Part shown: piece after piece, positions 7,693 through 17,053 of the stretch | Layout of the letters: each line of letters begins with the position of its first letter | Position numbering within the stretch: the first letter of the stretch is position 1 | Source of the DNA: Ignavibacteria bacterium | Lineage (GTDB): Bacteria > Bacteroidota > Ignavibacteria > Ignavibacteriales > SURF-24 | Assembly (NCBI GenBank): GCA_025612375.1 | Contig: JAAXKN010000011.1 | Location: 41,503 to 105,502 of the forward strand | Direction: 5' to 3' | DNA: 64,000 nucleotides | Translations under genes and position numbers: made by a program | The notes under the pieces: generated by a model | The model's database searches: none | What the model was told of the DNA's origin: nothing | Seen by the model: only the letters and a program-made list of their open reading frames with translations

Positions 7693-9306
7693 CTAAAGTC
7701 TGCCTTTTGCCTCGGCTATAAGCTTGCTAAGCTGTGTGCTGAAAGACCCGTCAAGCTTTATAGTAGCTTCCCAGTCACTAACAGCGTTTCTGTAGCTCCG
7801 CATGTTATAGAATATAAGGCCGCGCAGAAAGTAAGCCTTTGCATATTTAGGACTCAGGCTTATGACCTTATTCAGGTCGTCCATGGCTTCATTATAGTTT
7901 TCCAGGTTTTTATTTGCATTTGCCCTGATGAAATACTTAGCCGGGTCATTAGGTTCAAGGTTAATTGCCTTTGTGAAGTCAAGTATTGCCCCGTAGTAGT
8001 CGCTGAGCGTATATTTCATTCTTCCGCGTGCCATGTAGGCTTCTGAATAGCCGGGATTCATGAGGGCTTTTGTATAATCTGCAATAGCGCCGTGGTTATC
8101 CTGCAGGGCTGCTTTTGAGTTACCCCGGTTCAGGTAGTACTCGGAGTTTTCAGGATTAAGTTCCAGTGCTTTTGTAAAATCCTTAACGGCGCCGTTAAAG
8201 TCCTTAAGGCGGTGTTTGGCTATTCCCCTTGCGTTAAAGGCGTCTGATGATTCGGGGCATAGCTCAATGGCCTTCAGGAAATGGCCGACTGCGGTCTCAT
8301 AGCTCTTAAAGTTGGTTTCAAGGAGCCCCAGGTTATAGAATATCTCATAAGAAGAAGAGTTAAGGGAAAGAGCCTTCATGTAGTCTTCCCTGGCCCCCTC
8401 ATAGTCGAAGAGTATTCTTCTTACGTCGCCTCTTCTCATATAAGCAGTATAATCCTGTGAAGAGGATTCAATCATTTGAGTAAAGTCCGCCTCGGCCCCC
8501 TCAAAATCCCTCTGCAGGAGTTTAACCGAGGCCCTTAGTTCATAGCCCTTCGAGTATTTAGGATCCATCTTAAAGAGTACATTGAGGGCAGAGAGCATGC
8601 CTTCAAAATCCTCCTGTTTATTTTTGATAAGGGCAATAAAATACTGGGCTTCAGGGCTATGGGGTTTAAGGCTGACTGTTTTTTGGAAATCCTCAATTGC
8701 TGAGGGGAAATTTTCCATTTCAAGGGCCACGCGGCCCCTGAGGAAGTAGGAGTTAACGTGCGAGGGGTTTATTTCAATTGCTTTATTAAGGTCAATCAGG
8801 GCTTTTTTATAGTCCCTGAGCTTATACTTTACGCGGCCCATGGCGCAGAAGATTTCAGGGTTATCCGCGTGCAGGTTAGCCGCCGCAAGAAAGTCGTCGC
8901 CGGCGCCCCTAAGGTCGTCTGAGGCTTCCCTTATTTCGGCGCGTTTAAAGAAAGCAAGAGCGCTTTTGGAATTGATGGAGATAAATTTATCAAAGTCTTT
9001 GAGTGCCCCCGCATTATCGCCCATTCCGCTTTTAGCCATGCCGCGGTTATAATAAGCTTTAACGGAATAGTTCGGGTCAATTGCAATAACGCCGTCGAAG
9101 TCCGCAGCAGCATCCTTGAAATTTTCCAGGAACAGGTATGACAGGCCTCTTCCATAAAGGGCCTGAATATTATTTTCTTCGGCTTCAATAATTTTGCTGT
9201 ATAATTCAACTGCGGCCTTGTAGTCACCTTCGGCGTATTTACCGGATGCAGCCTTAATTAGCTTCTCCGACTCACTCTTTGAAAAGATTCCTTTAAGAAA
9301 ACCCAT
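7693..9306 (-). CDS. Large TPR-repeat protein (about 14 repeats)
   Basis: A 537-residue protein made almost entirely of tetratricopeptide repeats. After a short basic start (MGFLKGIFSKSESEKL), repeats of about 34 residues begin near residue 20. They show the usual pattern in units such as ALYGRGLSYLFLENFKDAAA, AYYNRGMAKSGMGDNAGALK and AFNARGIAKHRLKDFNGAVK, ending with AYFLRGLIFYNMRSYRNAV. There is no signal peptide or membrane helix, so it is probably a cytoplasmic scaffold. The gene stands alone; the upstream S9 peptidase gene has its own terminator. The binding partner is not indicated. Confidence 0.9.
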   Translation of the reverse strand: MGFLKGIFSKSESEKLIKAASGKYAEGDYKAAVELYSKIIEAEENNIQALYGRGLSYLFLENFKDAAADFDGVIAIDPNYSVKAYYNRGMAKSGMGDNAGALKDFDKFISINSKSALAFFKRAEIREASDDLRGAGDDFLAAANLHADNPEIFCAMGRVKYKLRDYKKALIDLNKAIEINPSHVNSYFLRGRVALEMENFPSAIEDFQKTVSLKPHSPEAQYFIALIKNKQEDFEGMLSALNVLFKMDPKYSKGYELRASVKLLQRDFEGAEADFTQMIESSSQDYTAYMRRGDVRRILFDYEGAREDYMKALSLNSSSYEIFYNLGLLETNFKSYETAVGHFLKAIELCPESSDAFNARGIAKHRLKDFNGAVKDFTKALELNPENSEYYLNRGNSKAALQDNHGAIADYTKALMNPGYSEAYMARGRMKYTLSDYYGAILDFTKAINLEPNDPAKYFIRANANKNLENYNEAMDDLNKVISLSPKYAKAYFLRGLIFYNMRSYRNAVSDWEATIKLDGSFSTQLSKLIAEAKGRL

Positions 9307-9352
9307 TTCTAACCACCTTCAGTTTTATATTTCGCACATGGGAATTAAATAC

Positions 9353-9411
9353 AAAAAAGGAAAAGAGCAAGCAGAATATAAAAAGACAGGATTTCTCTTG
9401 CTCAATTTTCC
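9353..9411 (-). terminator. Terminator of the S9 peptidase gene
   Basis: The minus strand folds GGAAAA/TTTTCC plus GAGCAAG/CTTGCTC around an approximately 25-base loop, with two unpaired bases on one side, and is followed by a TTTTTT run. It lies just beyond the S9 peptidase stop codon. Confidence 0.65.
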
Positions 9412-9437
9412 TAAAAACTCCTTATTGATGCCGGAAA

Positions 9438-11513
9438 TTACTTACTAAAAGCCCTGTTTCTAATCATGAGTGTCATATCGTAAGGAGCCGGGTCGCCTCC
9501 CAGGTATTTATGGAACCAGTCCAGATGCGCGTTATAGTAAAGAGGCATCGATTTAACGTTACTGGGCCAGTGTCCGTCGTTCTTAAAAACGATCAGGCGT
9601 GAATCCACGCCCATTTTCTGCAGGGCTGTAAAGAACTCGAGGCTTTGCGTATAGGAAACCCTGTAGTCGCGTTCGCCGGTGACAATGAGAGCCGGGGTAA
9701 CAAAATTCTTCACAGATGCAGACGGATCCCACTTTTCATAAAATTTTGAGTTCCAGGGCTGGCCTTTCTGGTCGTACTCCGGGAACCAGAGTTCTTCAGT
9801 TGTTCCGAAGAAAGATTTCAGGTCATAGAGGCCCATCATTGAGGCTATGCATTTAAAGCGTTTTGTATGCCCTTCAAACCAGTCCATCATATAGCCGCCG
9901 TAGGACCAGCCCATAGCTCCCATGCGGTCTTTATCTACGTAAGGTAGTTTCTCGAGGGCGTCTGTAACCTTCATCAAATCCTGGAACACCTTTCCGCCGT
10001 AGTCGCCCGAGATCTCGTGTGTATATTCCTGCCCGTAGCCTGTTGATCCGTGGGGATTTGCAAAAGCGACCACATAGCCTGCACCGGGATAAACCTGCCA
10101 GTCGCCCCTGAAAGCATCCATCCACTGGCTCTGAGGCCCTCCGTGAACGTTTAAGATGAGGGGATACTTTTTATTCGGGTCGAAGTTATGAGGTTTAACA
10201 ATAAATACGTGGACATCCTTGCCGTCAGCTCCCTTAACCCAGATCTGTTCAGCAGGCCTTACATCCACCTCATCCAGGAACTCCTTGTTTGCGCTGGTCA
10301 GTTCCTTTACCTGTTTTGAAGCCAGGTCGAGGCTGAAGATTTCGCCCGGTTTTTCAACGGTTCTTTTGTTATAAACTATGAACTTTGTCTCCGGGGAGAG
10401 TCCGAAGCCGGAGATGGACTCGTCGCCTGAGACTTTGTCGATTTTTTCAGTTTCAATGTTAACGCGGTAAATGGGGCTATAGCCTTTTACTTCTCCGGTA
10501 AAATATATATCCTTTGAATTATCTGCCCATGCAAAGTCATCTACCCAGTTATCGAACTTCTCAGTAACAATTTTACTTTTTCCGGTCTGGCGGTCGTATA
10601 CGGCAATTCTGAAGCGGTCCGATTCATAGTTCGGGATCACCTGTTTCCTGTATGCTATATAGCGTCCGTCGGGAGAATAGATCGGGTTCCCGTCCCAGCT
10701 TTTGTTATCTGCGGTAATGTTTTTCGCCTCGCCTCCCGTAACAGGTACAAGCCAGAGGTCAGAATTTGTTGAAGATGCAGGGTCCTTAACCCTTTTGGAC
10801 ATAAAGCAGAGTTCCTTATTGTCGGGTGAGAAGTTAAAGCCTATGCCGCCGCCGAGCTGAAAAGTAGGAGATTCCCAGCTGCCCGGGGTAATATCTGTAT
10901 AATTTTCCCTGTCGAGGCTAAAAAGAATTATGTGCGTGAATCTTCCGTCTGAGTAGTCGGTCCAGTGGCGGAATAATAGTTGGTCAGCCATATGGGCCTG
11001 AATGGGGCCATTTTCCATGGCTTCTGCATTAAGTTTATTGCATTCCTGGTCTGCGCCGCATTCAGGGAACACCGATGCCGTGAAGGCAACAGTTTTACCG
11101 TCGGGTGACAAGACCGGGTCTGAGATGCCGCCATAGAAGTCCGTAAGCTTCTTTGCCTTAGAGCCTGAGATTTCCTGGTAATAAAGCTGCGGGCTTCCCT
11201 CTTTGGTGGAAATGTAATATATCCCCTCGCCTTTAGCGTCCCAGATGGGGTTGTATTCAGATTTCTCCTCTGTTGCAAAGCCTTTATTATCACTTCCGTC
11301 GCTGTTCATAATGAAAATATCGGTATTCGACTTCCCTTTTTCCATGTCGGAAGTTGAGATGGTATAGGCGATTTTCTTTCCGTCTGGAGAAAGGACGGGT
11401 GAGCCGACATTTTTTATTTTATACAGGTCAGCAATTGTAAAAGCCTTTTTCTGGGCAAATACGCTTGCAGAAATGAATGACAAAACGACTAAGAATAGGA
11501 TTTTAGCTTTCAT
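9438..11513 (-). CDS. Exported S9-family prolyl oligopeptidase (dipeptidyl/acylaminoacyl peptidase type)
   Basis: A 691-residue serine peptidase that removes short peptides from oligopeptides, probably in the periplasm. A signal peptide (MKAKILFLVVLSFISASVFAQ) is followed by a PD40/WD40-like propeller, with repeats such as PVLSPDGKTVAFTA and PIYSPDGRYIAYRK, up to about residue 400. The alpha/beta-hydrolase domain contains the full catalytic triad: S537 in GWSYGGYMM, D616 in GERDYRVSY and H648 in NDGHWPS. The length fits secreted S9C-type enzymes. It is monocistronic with a terminator. The exact substrate preference cannot be told from sequence. Confidence 0.93.
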   Translation of the reverse strand: MKAKILFLVVLSFISASVFAQKKAFTIADLYKIKNVGSPVLSPDGKKIAYTISTSDMEKGKSNTDIFIMNSDGSDNKGFATEEKSEYNPIWDAKGEGIYYISTKEGSPQLYYQEISGSKAKKLTDFYGGISDPVLSPDGKTVAFTASVFPECGADQECNKLNAEAMENGPIQAHMADQLLFRHWTDYSDGRFTHIILFSLDRENYTDITPGSWESPTFQLGGGIGFNFSPDNKELCFMSKRVKDPASSTNSDLWLVPVTGGEAKNITADNKSWDGNPIYSPDGRYIAYRKQVIPNYESDRFRIAVYDRQTGKSKIVTEKFDNWVDDFAWADNSKDIYFTGEVKGYSPIYRVNIETEKIDKVSGDESISGFGLSPETKFIVYNKRTVEKPGEIFSLDLASKQVKELTSANKEFLDEVDVRPAEQIWVKGADGKDVHVFIVKPHNFDPNKKYPLILNVHGGPQSQWMDAFRGDWQVYPGAGYVVAFANPHGSTGYGQEYTHEISGDYGGKVFQDLMKVTDALEKLPYVDKDRMGAMGWSYGGYMMDWFEGHTKRFKCIASMMGLYDLKSFFGTTEELWFPEYDQKGQPWNSKFYEKWDPSASVKNFVTPALIVTGERDYRVSYTQSLEFFTALQKMGVDSRLIVFKNDGHWPSNVKSMPLYYNAHLDWFHKYLGGDPAPYDMTLMIRNRAFSK

Positions 11514-11721
11514 TATATGATCCGTAAGTTAATAACGATAATTTAGTTTAATAAAATAGTGATTTTTTTAATTGAGTCAAATAAATTGATTGGGCACAAA
11601 AAGTGAATATAAAGAATATTTTCATTTATAATTTTGCGGTTTCGGGAAAATTATGCCTATTTTCCAGCATCGGATTGCGAATTTTTGCATCTTATTAATA
11701 TATACTTTTAAGGGAACAGTA

Positions 11722-12294
11722 ATGCTTTCGGAAAAAACGCTTTTAATTAAAAATATGGTCTGCAGCCGCTGCATCAAAGTGGTTAGAGAGGAGCTCGAAA
11801 AGCTCGGGCTGGAGGTACTAACTATTGAGCTTGGCGAAGTAAGAATAAGGGGCGAGCATTTTCCATTTGATCAGATTATCAGGGCGCTTGAAGAAAACGG
11901 TTTTGAACTCATTGAAGACAAGAAAGCAGCTACCATAAACAAAATAAAAAGCCTTATTATTGATCTTATTTACAGCGACCGCCTGGAAAATATAGACATG
12001 AACCTGTCTGAATTCCTGGAAAAGAATCTGGATCAGGATTATCAGTACCTGAGCACCCTGTTCTCATCAGTTGAAAATATTACGCTTGAGCATTTTGTTA
12101 TACTTCAGAAGGTGGAGCGCGCAAAGGAGCTTTTGAAATATAACGAACTAACCTTAAGCGAAATTGCTTACCGCTTGGGCTACAGCTCGGTTCAGCACCT
12201 TTCAAGCCAGTTCAGGAAAGTGACCGGCTTTACAGCAAGCGAGTTTAAGGCGCTCACACACAGCCAGAGAAAACCGATAGACAAGCTCCATTAA
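11722..12294 (+). CDS. AraC-type regulator with an N-terminal heavy-metal-associated-like domain
   Basis: A 190-residue regulator. The N-terminal 65 residues resemble a heavy-metal-associated fold, with the metal-binding pair C14 and C17 (NMVCSRCIKVV) and an alternating beta/alpha pattern ending EENGFELIEDKK. From about residue 85 the chain is an AraC/XylS DNA-binding domain with two helix-turn-helix units; the second contains LTLSEIAYRLGYSSVQHLSSQFRKVTG. I chose the ATG at 11722 because AAGGGA lies 7 bases upstream and the protein then begins like an HMA domain; an upstream ATG at 11653 has no site. It precedes a CopZ-like and a CopA gene on the same strand, so it is probably the copper-sensing activator of this unit. 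A TAATTTTG element resembling the Bacteroidota -7 box lies at 11629-11636. Confidence 0.85.
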   Translation: MLSEKTLLIKNMVCSRCIKVVREELEKLGLEVLTIELGEVRIRGEHFPFDQIIRALEENGFELIEDKKAATINKIKSLIIDLIYSDRLENIDMNLSEFLEKNLDQDYQYLSTLFSSVENITLEHFVILQKVERAKELLKYNELTLSEIAYRLGYSSVQHLSSQFRKVTGFTASEFKALTHSQRKPIDKLH

Positions 12295-12429
12295 AATTTT
12301 ATAACAGATTGATAAAATTATGTAACGCTTCCCTTGCCCGCCATTATTATTTTTGTATCAGACGTTAACACTGACATAAGTTATCTGAATAATAAATTAA
12401 TCAACAACTTAAAAATTCCGGAGACTAAA

Positions 12430-12630
12430 ATGAAATCTGAGAAATTAAAAATCGAAGGCATGAGCTGCAACCACTGTGTTATGCACGTAAAAAAAGAGTT
12501 ATCAAAACTCGACGTTAACATAAAGGACGTACAGATCGGTTCGGCCGACGTGGAATATGACGAAAATAAAGTAAAAAGAGAAGACCTCATTAAGGCAGTT
12601 GATGAGGCCGGATATAAAGTAATAATTTAG
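12430..12630 (+). CDS. copZ: CopZ-like copper chaperone (HMA domain)
   Basis: A 66-residue free-standing heavy-metal-associated domain. The copper-binding motif GMSCNHC is at residues 11-17, and the beta-alpha-beta-beta-alpha-beta pattern runs to VDEAGYKVII. Such proteins carry Cu(I) in the cytoplasm to a P-type ATPase or sensor. The ATG at 12430 follows a CGGAG site; the frame is open further upstream but has no ribosome binding site there. The gene is 55 bases before copA and about 135 bases after the regulator. A TATTTTTG box at 12348-12355 could be part of a promoter, but the matching -33 element is not at the expected distance. Confidence 0.9.
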   Translation: MKSEKLKIEGMSCNHCVMHVKKELSKLDVNIKDVQIGSADVEYDENKVKREDLIKAVDEAGYKVII

Positions 12631-12685
12631 GGTTTTAAGCCGGGGTTAAAGTTTTTTAACCCCGGCCAAGCCGTTTGGAGGAATT

Positions 12686-14980
12686 ATGGATAAGGTAAAT
12701 AAAACCCTGGTGGATAGTCCGCAGGAAAATACATTACAGAAATTTTCCCTTCCCGTTGAAGGGATGACCTGTGCAAGCTGCGTGGCAAGGGTGGAAAAGG
12801 CCATCGGTAAGGTTGAGGGGGTAAAAAATGTCGCTGTAAATTTTGCAACCGAAAAGGCAAATTTTGAGCTGGATCCTTCAAAAGCAGATTTAAGTAAAAT
12901 TGCTGAGATTGTTGAAGATGCAGGATACAAAATAAAACTTCCTGAAAAAACTGAAACTGCACAGCCGGAGGCTTTGCCTGAAGAAAAAGAAGAAGACAAC
13001 GCATTTTACAAGGCGCTGAAAAAAGATCTCCTGTTTGCGCTTATTTTGACTGTACCGGTATTTATTATCAGCATGACAATGGATTTCAGCTGGTTCCACA
13101 GGATGTTCCCAGCTTCCCTAAGCCATGAAAAGCTGATGCATTATATAAATAAAATTCTGCTTATACTTACCACACCCGTTGTCTTTATTTCAGGCAAAAG
13201 ATTCTTTACAATTTTCTACAACAACCTGAAGCATTTTGCAGCCGATATGAATTCGCTGGTTGCAATAGGTACGGGAACAGCATACATCTACAGCCTCATT
13301 GCAACGCTTTTTCCGGATATGATTACATCTTCAGGCAGTACGCCGCACGTTTATTACGATTCTACGGCGGTAATAATTACGCTGATACTGACGGGGCGTT
13401 TTCTTGAAAACCGCGCAAAGCGGAAAACAGGATCGGCAATAAAAAAACTTCTTGAATTAAAGCCAAAGACCGCTGCGGTAAGGCGTAATGGAATAGAGGT
13501 TACCGTTAAGATAGATGAGCTGGCATTGAAGGATATTGTTATTGTGCGCCCGGGTGAGAAGATCCCGTCCGACGGCGTAATAAAAGAAGGGCTTTCAACG
13601 GTAGATGAATCCATGATTACAGGAGAGGCAATACCCGTTGAAAAAGGCCCGGGAGCAAGGGTCATTGGAGGCACAATAAATAAGAACGGATCTTTTGAAT
13701 TTGAGATCACGGCGCTTGGTAAAAATTCCGTACTAGGACAGATAATAAAGTACGTCGAGGAGGCCCAGGGCTCCAAGGCTCCCATACAGAAGCTGGCAGA
13801 CAAGATAGCCTCGGTCTTTGTTCCTGCAGTAGTTTTAGTTGCGTTTCTGACATTTATCGTATGGCTTATTATAGGGGGTGACGGAGCATTTAACCTTGCA
13901 CTCATAAACTTTGTTGCTGTTTTAATTATAGCCTGCCCCTGCGCACTGGGGCTTGCAACGCCTACGGCAATTATGGTTGGAACGGGCCTCGGGGCAAACC
14001 ACGGCATACTGATTAAAAATGGTGAAAGCCTTGAACACGCGCACAAAATAAATGTAATTGTGCTGGATAAAACGGGAACAATTACCGAAGGAAAGCCTTC
14101 TGTTACTGACATTATTACTCATGAAATCAGCGAAGATGAACTGATAAAAACTGCCTCTTCGGTTGAAAGCCGCTCCGAACATCCGCTGGCTCAGGCAGTA
14201 GTGGACTATGCAAAAGCAAGAAACATTACCCTGGGGAACCCGGAGTCGTTTAAGAACATACCGGGACACGGAATCCAGGCTGTAATTGGAGGAAGAGCCG
14301 TTTTAGTCGGCAACGAGAAGCTGATGCGGGATTATTCACTGAAACCCGGGAAGTTCCAGGAGGATTTTGACAGGCTTTCTTCTTTAGGCAAGACGATTAT
14401 ATTTATTGCAATTGACGGCGGAATAAAAGGCCTTTTTGCAATTGAGGACCCGATTAAGAGCACGTCAAAAGACGCCATAAGGAAGCTTAAGAGCATGGGC
14501 ATAAAGGTTGTGATGCTGACGGGCGACAACAGAAAAACCGCCGAAGCTATTGCAAGAAGAATAGGCGTTGATGAATTCAGGGCCGAGATACTTCCAGAGG
14601 ACAAGGCGCGCGAAATTGCAAAGTACCAGAAGGAAGGAAGCATTACGGCAATGGTTGGAGACGGAATTAACGATGCCCCGGCGCTTGCACAAAGCGACGT
14701 TGGAATTGCAATGGGTTCGGGCACTGACGTTGCAATTGAAACGGCCGATATAACGCTCCTGAAAAGCGACCTTCAGGGAGCGGTTAATTCAATACAGCTT
14801 TCAAAAAGAACTATAAGGACGATCAAGCAGAACCTCTTCTGGGCCTTTATCTATAACGTGCTCGGAATTCCCCTTGCCGCATTGGGACTGTTAAACCCCA
14901 TGTTTGCAGCGCTTGCAATGTCGTTTAGTTCTGTTTCGGTGGTAACAAACTCCCTTCGCTTAAGGGGTGTTAAATTGTAA
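12686..14980 (+). CDS. copA: Copper-exporting P1B-type ATPase
   Basis: A 764-residue inner-membrane pump that exports Cu(I) at the cost of ATP. One N-terminal HMA domain carries GMTCASC (residues 26-32). The membrane region contains the transport motif CPC at 417-419 ([12 protein letters not shown]). Phosphorylation occurs at D461 in DKTGTITEG. The actuator TGEA loop is at about 312, the SEHPLA histidine-proline motif is present, and the hinge motifs TGDN and [10 protein letters not shown] follow. All catalytic residues are intact and the CPC motif indicates Cu(I) specificity. The start is fixed by GGAGG five bases before the ATG. It is the last gene of the regulator-copZ-copA unit and ends at a clear terminator. 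Confidence 0.97.
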   Translation: MDKVNKTLVDSPQENTLQKFSLPVEGMTCASCVARVEKAIGKVEGVKNVAVNFATEKANFELDPSKADLSKIAEIVEDAGYKIKLPEKTETAQPEALPEEKEEDNAFYKALKKDLLFALILTVPVFIISMTMDFSWFHRMFPASLSHEKLMHYINKILLILTTPVVFISGKRFFTIFYNNLKHFAADMNSLVAIGTGTAYIYSLIATLFPDMITSSGSTPHVYYDSTAVIITLILTGRFLENRAKRKTGSAIKKLLELKPKTAAVRRNGIEVTVKIDELALKDIVIVRPGEKIPSDGVIKEGLSTVDESMITGEAIPVEKGPGARVIGGTINKNGSFEFEITALGKNSVLGQIIKYVEEAQGSKAPIQKLADKIASVFVPAVVLVAFLTFIVWLIIGGDGAFNLALINFVAVLIIACPCALGLATPTAIMVGTGLGANHGILIKNGESLEHAHKINVIVLDKTGTITEGKPSVTDIITHEISEDELIKTASSVESRSEHPLAQAVVDYAKARNITLGNPESFKNIPGHGIQAVIGGRAVLVGNEKLMRDYSLKPGKFQEDFDRLSSLGKTIIFIAIDGGIKGLFAIEDPIKSTSKDAIRKLKSMGIKVVMLTGDNRKTAEAIARRIGVDEFRAEILPEDKAREIAKYQKEGSITAMVGDGINDAPALAQSDVGIAMGSGTDVAIETADITLLKSDLQGAVNSIQLSKRTIRTIKQNLFWAFIYNVLGIPLAALGLLNPMFAALAMSFSSVSVVTNSLRLRGVKL

Positions 14981-14987
14981 TCTTTTA

Positions 14988-15029
14988 ATATAACGGGCGC
15001 CTCAGGCATGGCGCCCGTTATTATTTTAT
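14988..15029 (+). terminator. Intrinsic terminator after copA
   Basis: An 11-bp perfect stem TAACGGGCGCC/GGCGCCCGTTA (14991-15001 with 15010-15020) with an 8-base loop is followed by a T-rich run. Confidence 0.92.
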
Positions 15030-15119
15030 ATCAGCCCTCCTTTTTCTTTTTCACCTTTGCCTTTAGAGCCCATTCTGTTTATCTTTTACATTGAAAACAT
15101 AAACTTCAGGACCGGTTAA

Positions 15120-16589
15120 ATGCGCAGAGTTTACAGTATCTTTTTATTTTTATTTATTTTTTCTACTGTTTTAAGGGCCGGGGTAAACGCTGCTCCGGAT
15201 GAAATTGACAACTTCTTTAAGACGCTTCTTTCAGACAACGGGAATTTGTCTAAGTTTGTGCTGGATAGTGAACTGGAAAAGTCAAAGCGCCTTGGCGTAA
15301 ACTATGAAAACACTCCCCTGAAATTCCTCATATCCTATGATATCGATAAAAGTATAAAAGAGAAGATAAACTCGGGCCAGATGAAGTATAATATTACAAA
15401 AGAAGATCTGGGCGGGGGTTTTACGAAGGCTTCATTCTCCATAAAAGGGATGAGCTATAAAAGAGAGTTCTTCTTTAAGGATAATAAATATGTCTCCCCT
15501 GAGCTTTATTACACGAAAGGCTGGAAAAACTTTAAGACAAAATATTTTAATTTTTTTATAAGCGACAGTTCATTATTTAATAATTATTCTGCCGGTAAGC
15601 TTGACGCATACGTTGATGCCGCATGTGACCTCTTAAACATTACAAAAGATGACAAAGACCTCCTTGAAAAGAATAAAATTATTTATATACTCTGCAAAGA
15701 TGAGAACGAAATTGAGAAGCTTACAGGCTTCAATACACGCGGCATGTACATTCTTGCCTTTGATGAAATAATAACCACGTTCAATACTCACTTCCACGAG
15801 CTTTCACACCTGCTAATAAATTTCAGGCTTAAGAGGCTCCCCCTGTATACGCTTCCCTTTCTGCAGGAAGGTTTTGCCGCTGCAACGGGAGGAAGAGGCG
15901 GCCTGGCGAGAAACGTCATACTGGATGCAGGATATTACCTTGAGAAGTCGGGTTATATTCCCTACAACTCAATTCTTACAAAAAAGGAGTTTACTTCGGA
16001 AGACGCGTCAATGACTTACCCCGTTGCGGGGCTTTATAATTATTTCCTCATAAAAGAGCTCGGTATCGAGGCTTACATTAAGCTTTATAGAAGCCTGAGT
16101 GGAAGCGAAGGGTTCGTTGATAACATAGGACTTGACTCCATCAGGTTTCCCTCACAGGTGCGTTTTAAGGAGTTTCTGAACGCTTATAAATATTTAGGCG
16201 GCATAAGCTTCGAAGAAAAAGGATCTCCGGGAAGGGTGATATATGAAGATGCAGAAGGAAAGATCTATGAGAGCGGGAAGTTTTACCTGGTGAGGCTTAA
16301 GGGCAGCATGGTTTTATCACCTCAGGAAAAGCCGGAGAACTATAAGAGCAGAAAGTTCCAGGAGATATTTCCCAAAGCAGGCTACAAAGGAGAGAAGTAC
16401 CTCATAACCTCAAATGCAAAAGAAGTAAGCGTTTATAACCTTTACACAAATAATTTAATTGCTTCCTACAGCGCGGGCTTTTCCTTCAGTCAGAAGGACG
16501 TCACTTTTAAGGACGGATACTACCAGTTTTATATAAATAAAGAGGTATTTGACGAGGACCTGCAGCTTATGGAGGCATCAGGATTTTAA
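15120..16589 (+). CDS. Exported putative gluzincin-type metallopeptidase (HELSH motif)
   Basis: A 489-residue protein without a family I can name. The first 24 residues form a signal peptide (MRRVYSIFLFLFIFSTVLRAG). Near the middle is a zinc-peptidase motif, HELSH at 226-230, inside a hydrophobic helix. It is followed 20 residues later by LQEGFAAATGG, where E250 can be the third zinc ligand. This spacing is that of gluzincins such as the peptidase MA-like families. The C-terminal third (about 360-489) is beta-rich and has no obvious motif. It is the first gene before a cupin on the same strand, with a 31-base gap, so the two may be cotranscribed. Peptidase activity is inference from the motif. 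Confidence 0.75.
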   Translation: MRRVYSIFLFLFIFSTVLRAGVNAAPDEIDNFFKTLLSDNGNLSKFVLDSELEKSKRLGVNYENTPLKFLISYDIDKSIKEKINSGQMKYNITKEDLGGGFTKASFSIKGMSYKREFFFKDNKYVSPELYYTKGWKNFKTKYFNFFISDSSLFNNYSAGKLDAYVDAACDLLNITKDDKDLLEKNKIIYILCKDENEIEKLTGFNTRGMYILAFDEIITTFNTHFHELSHLLINFRLKRLPLYTLPFLQEGFAAATGGRGGLARNVILDAGYYLEKSGYIPYNSILTKKEFTSEDASMTYPVAGLYNYFLIKELGIEAYIKLYRSLSGSEGFVDNIGLDSIRFPSQVRFKEFLNAYKYLGGISFEEKGSPGRVIYEDAEGKIYESGKFYLVRLKGSMVLSPQEKPENYKSRKFQEIFPKAGYKGEKYLITSNAKEVSVYNLYTNNLIASYSAGFSFSQKDVTFKDGYYQFYINKEVFDEDLQLMEASGF

Positions 16590-16620
16590 TTTTATTTAAT
16601 TATTTTAAGGAAATAAGTAT

Positions 16621-16983
16621 ATGAGTAAATATGAACTTCAAACCGCGCCATTCATTGTCCCGACAAATGACGGCAAACTTATAGAGGAACATTTCGGGAA
16701 GGCAAGCATCGATACCGGCGACTACAGCTTTGCCCATATGATAGCTCCTGCAGGCTGGAGCGAGCCTTTTCAGACGCCGGATTTTAATGAGATCACGTAT
16801 GTAATTTCAGGAAGGAAAATTGTGGAGGTGGAAGGAAGAAAGATCCAGCTTTCAAGGAACGAGTCCATCTGCATAAAAAAAGGAACCAGGGTAAGGTACT
16901 CAAACCCCTTTGAGGAGCCGGTTGAATATGTTTCGGTATGCGTGCCGGCTTTTACAATGGACAGGGTAAAAAGAGAAGGCTGA
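16621..16983 (+). CDS. Single-domain cupin protein
   Basis: A 120-residue cytoplasmic protein with one cupin beta-barrel. The second half carries the cupin pattern: EITYVISGRKIVEVEGRK, then NESICIKKGTRVRYSNP and a final beta strand (VEYVSVCVP). The typical first-motif metal histidines are not clear (the equivalent region reads WSEPFQTPDFNEIT), so metal binding is doubtful. AAGGA lies nine bases before the ATG. It shares a bidirectional terminator with the convergent IMPDH-family gene. A role in sugar or small-molecule binding is possible but not shown. Confidence 0.75.
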   Translation: MSKYELQTAPFIVPTNDGKLIEEHFGKASIDTGDYSFAHMIAPAGWSEPFQTPDFNEITYVISGRKIVEVEGRKIQLSRNESICIKKGTRVRYSNPFEEPVEYVSVCVPAFTMDRVKREG

Positions 16984-17000
16984 AAGAAAGCCATAAAAGA

Positions 17001-17030
17001 AAAATGCCCTTAGTTTACTAAGGGCATTTT
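17001..17030. terminator. Bidirectional terminator between cupin and IMPDH-family genes
   Basis: A perfect 14-bp inverted repeat AAAATGCCCTTAGT/ACTAAGGGCATTTT with a two-base centre. A and T runs at both ends allow termination in both directions. Confidence 0.9.
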
Positions 17031-17053
17031 GCAGGAATTTATTTTCAGGACAA

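Noticed and set aside
12348-12355. A Bacteroidota-type -7 box (TATTTTTG) before copZ as a full promoter
   Set aside because: The -33 TTG element is not at the required distance (11 bases instead of about 19), so I mention it only as a possibility in the gene entry.
13354-14112. A 252-codon minus-strand frame inside copA
   Set aside because: It lies antisense to the intact catalytic region of copA, and its sequence is the typical serine/proline-rich shadow of a coding strand.
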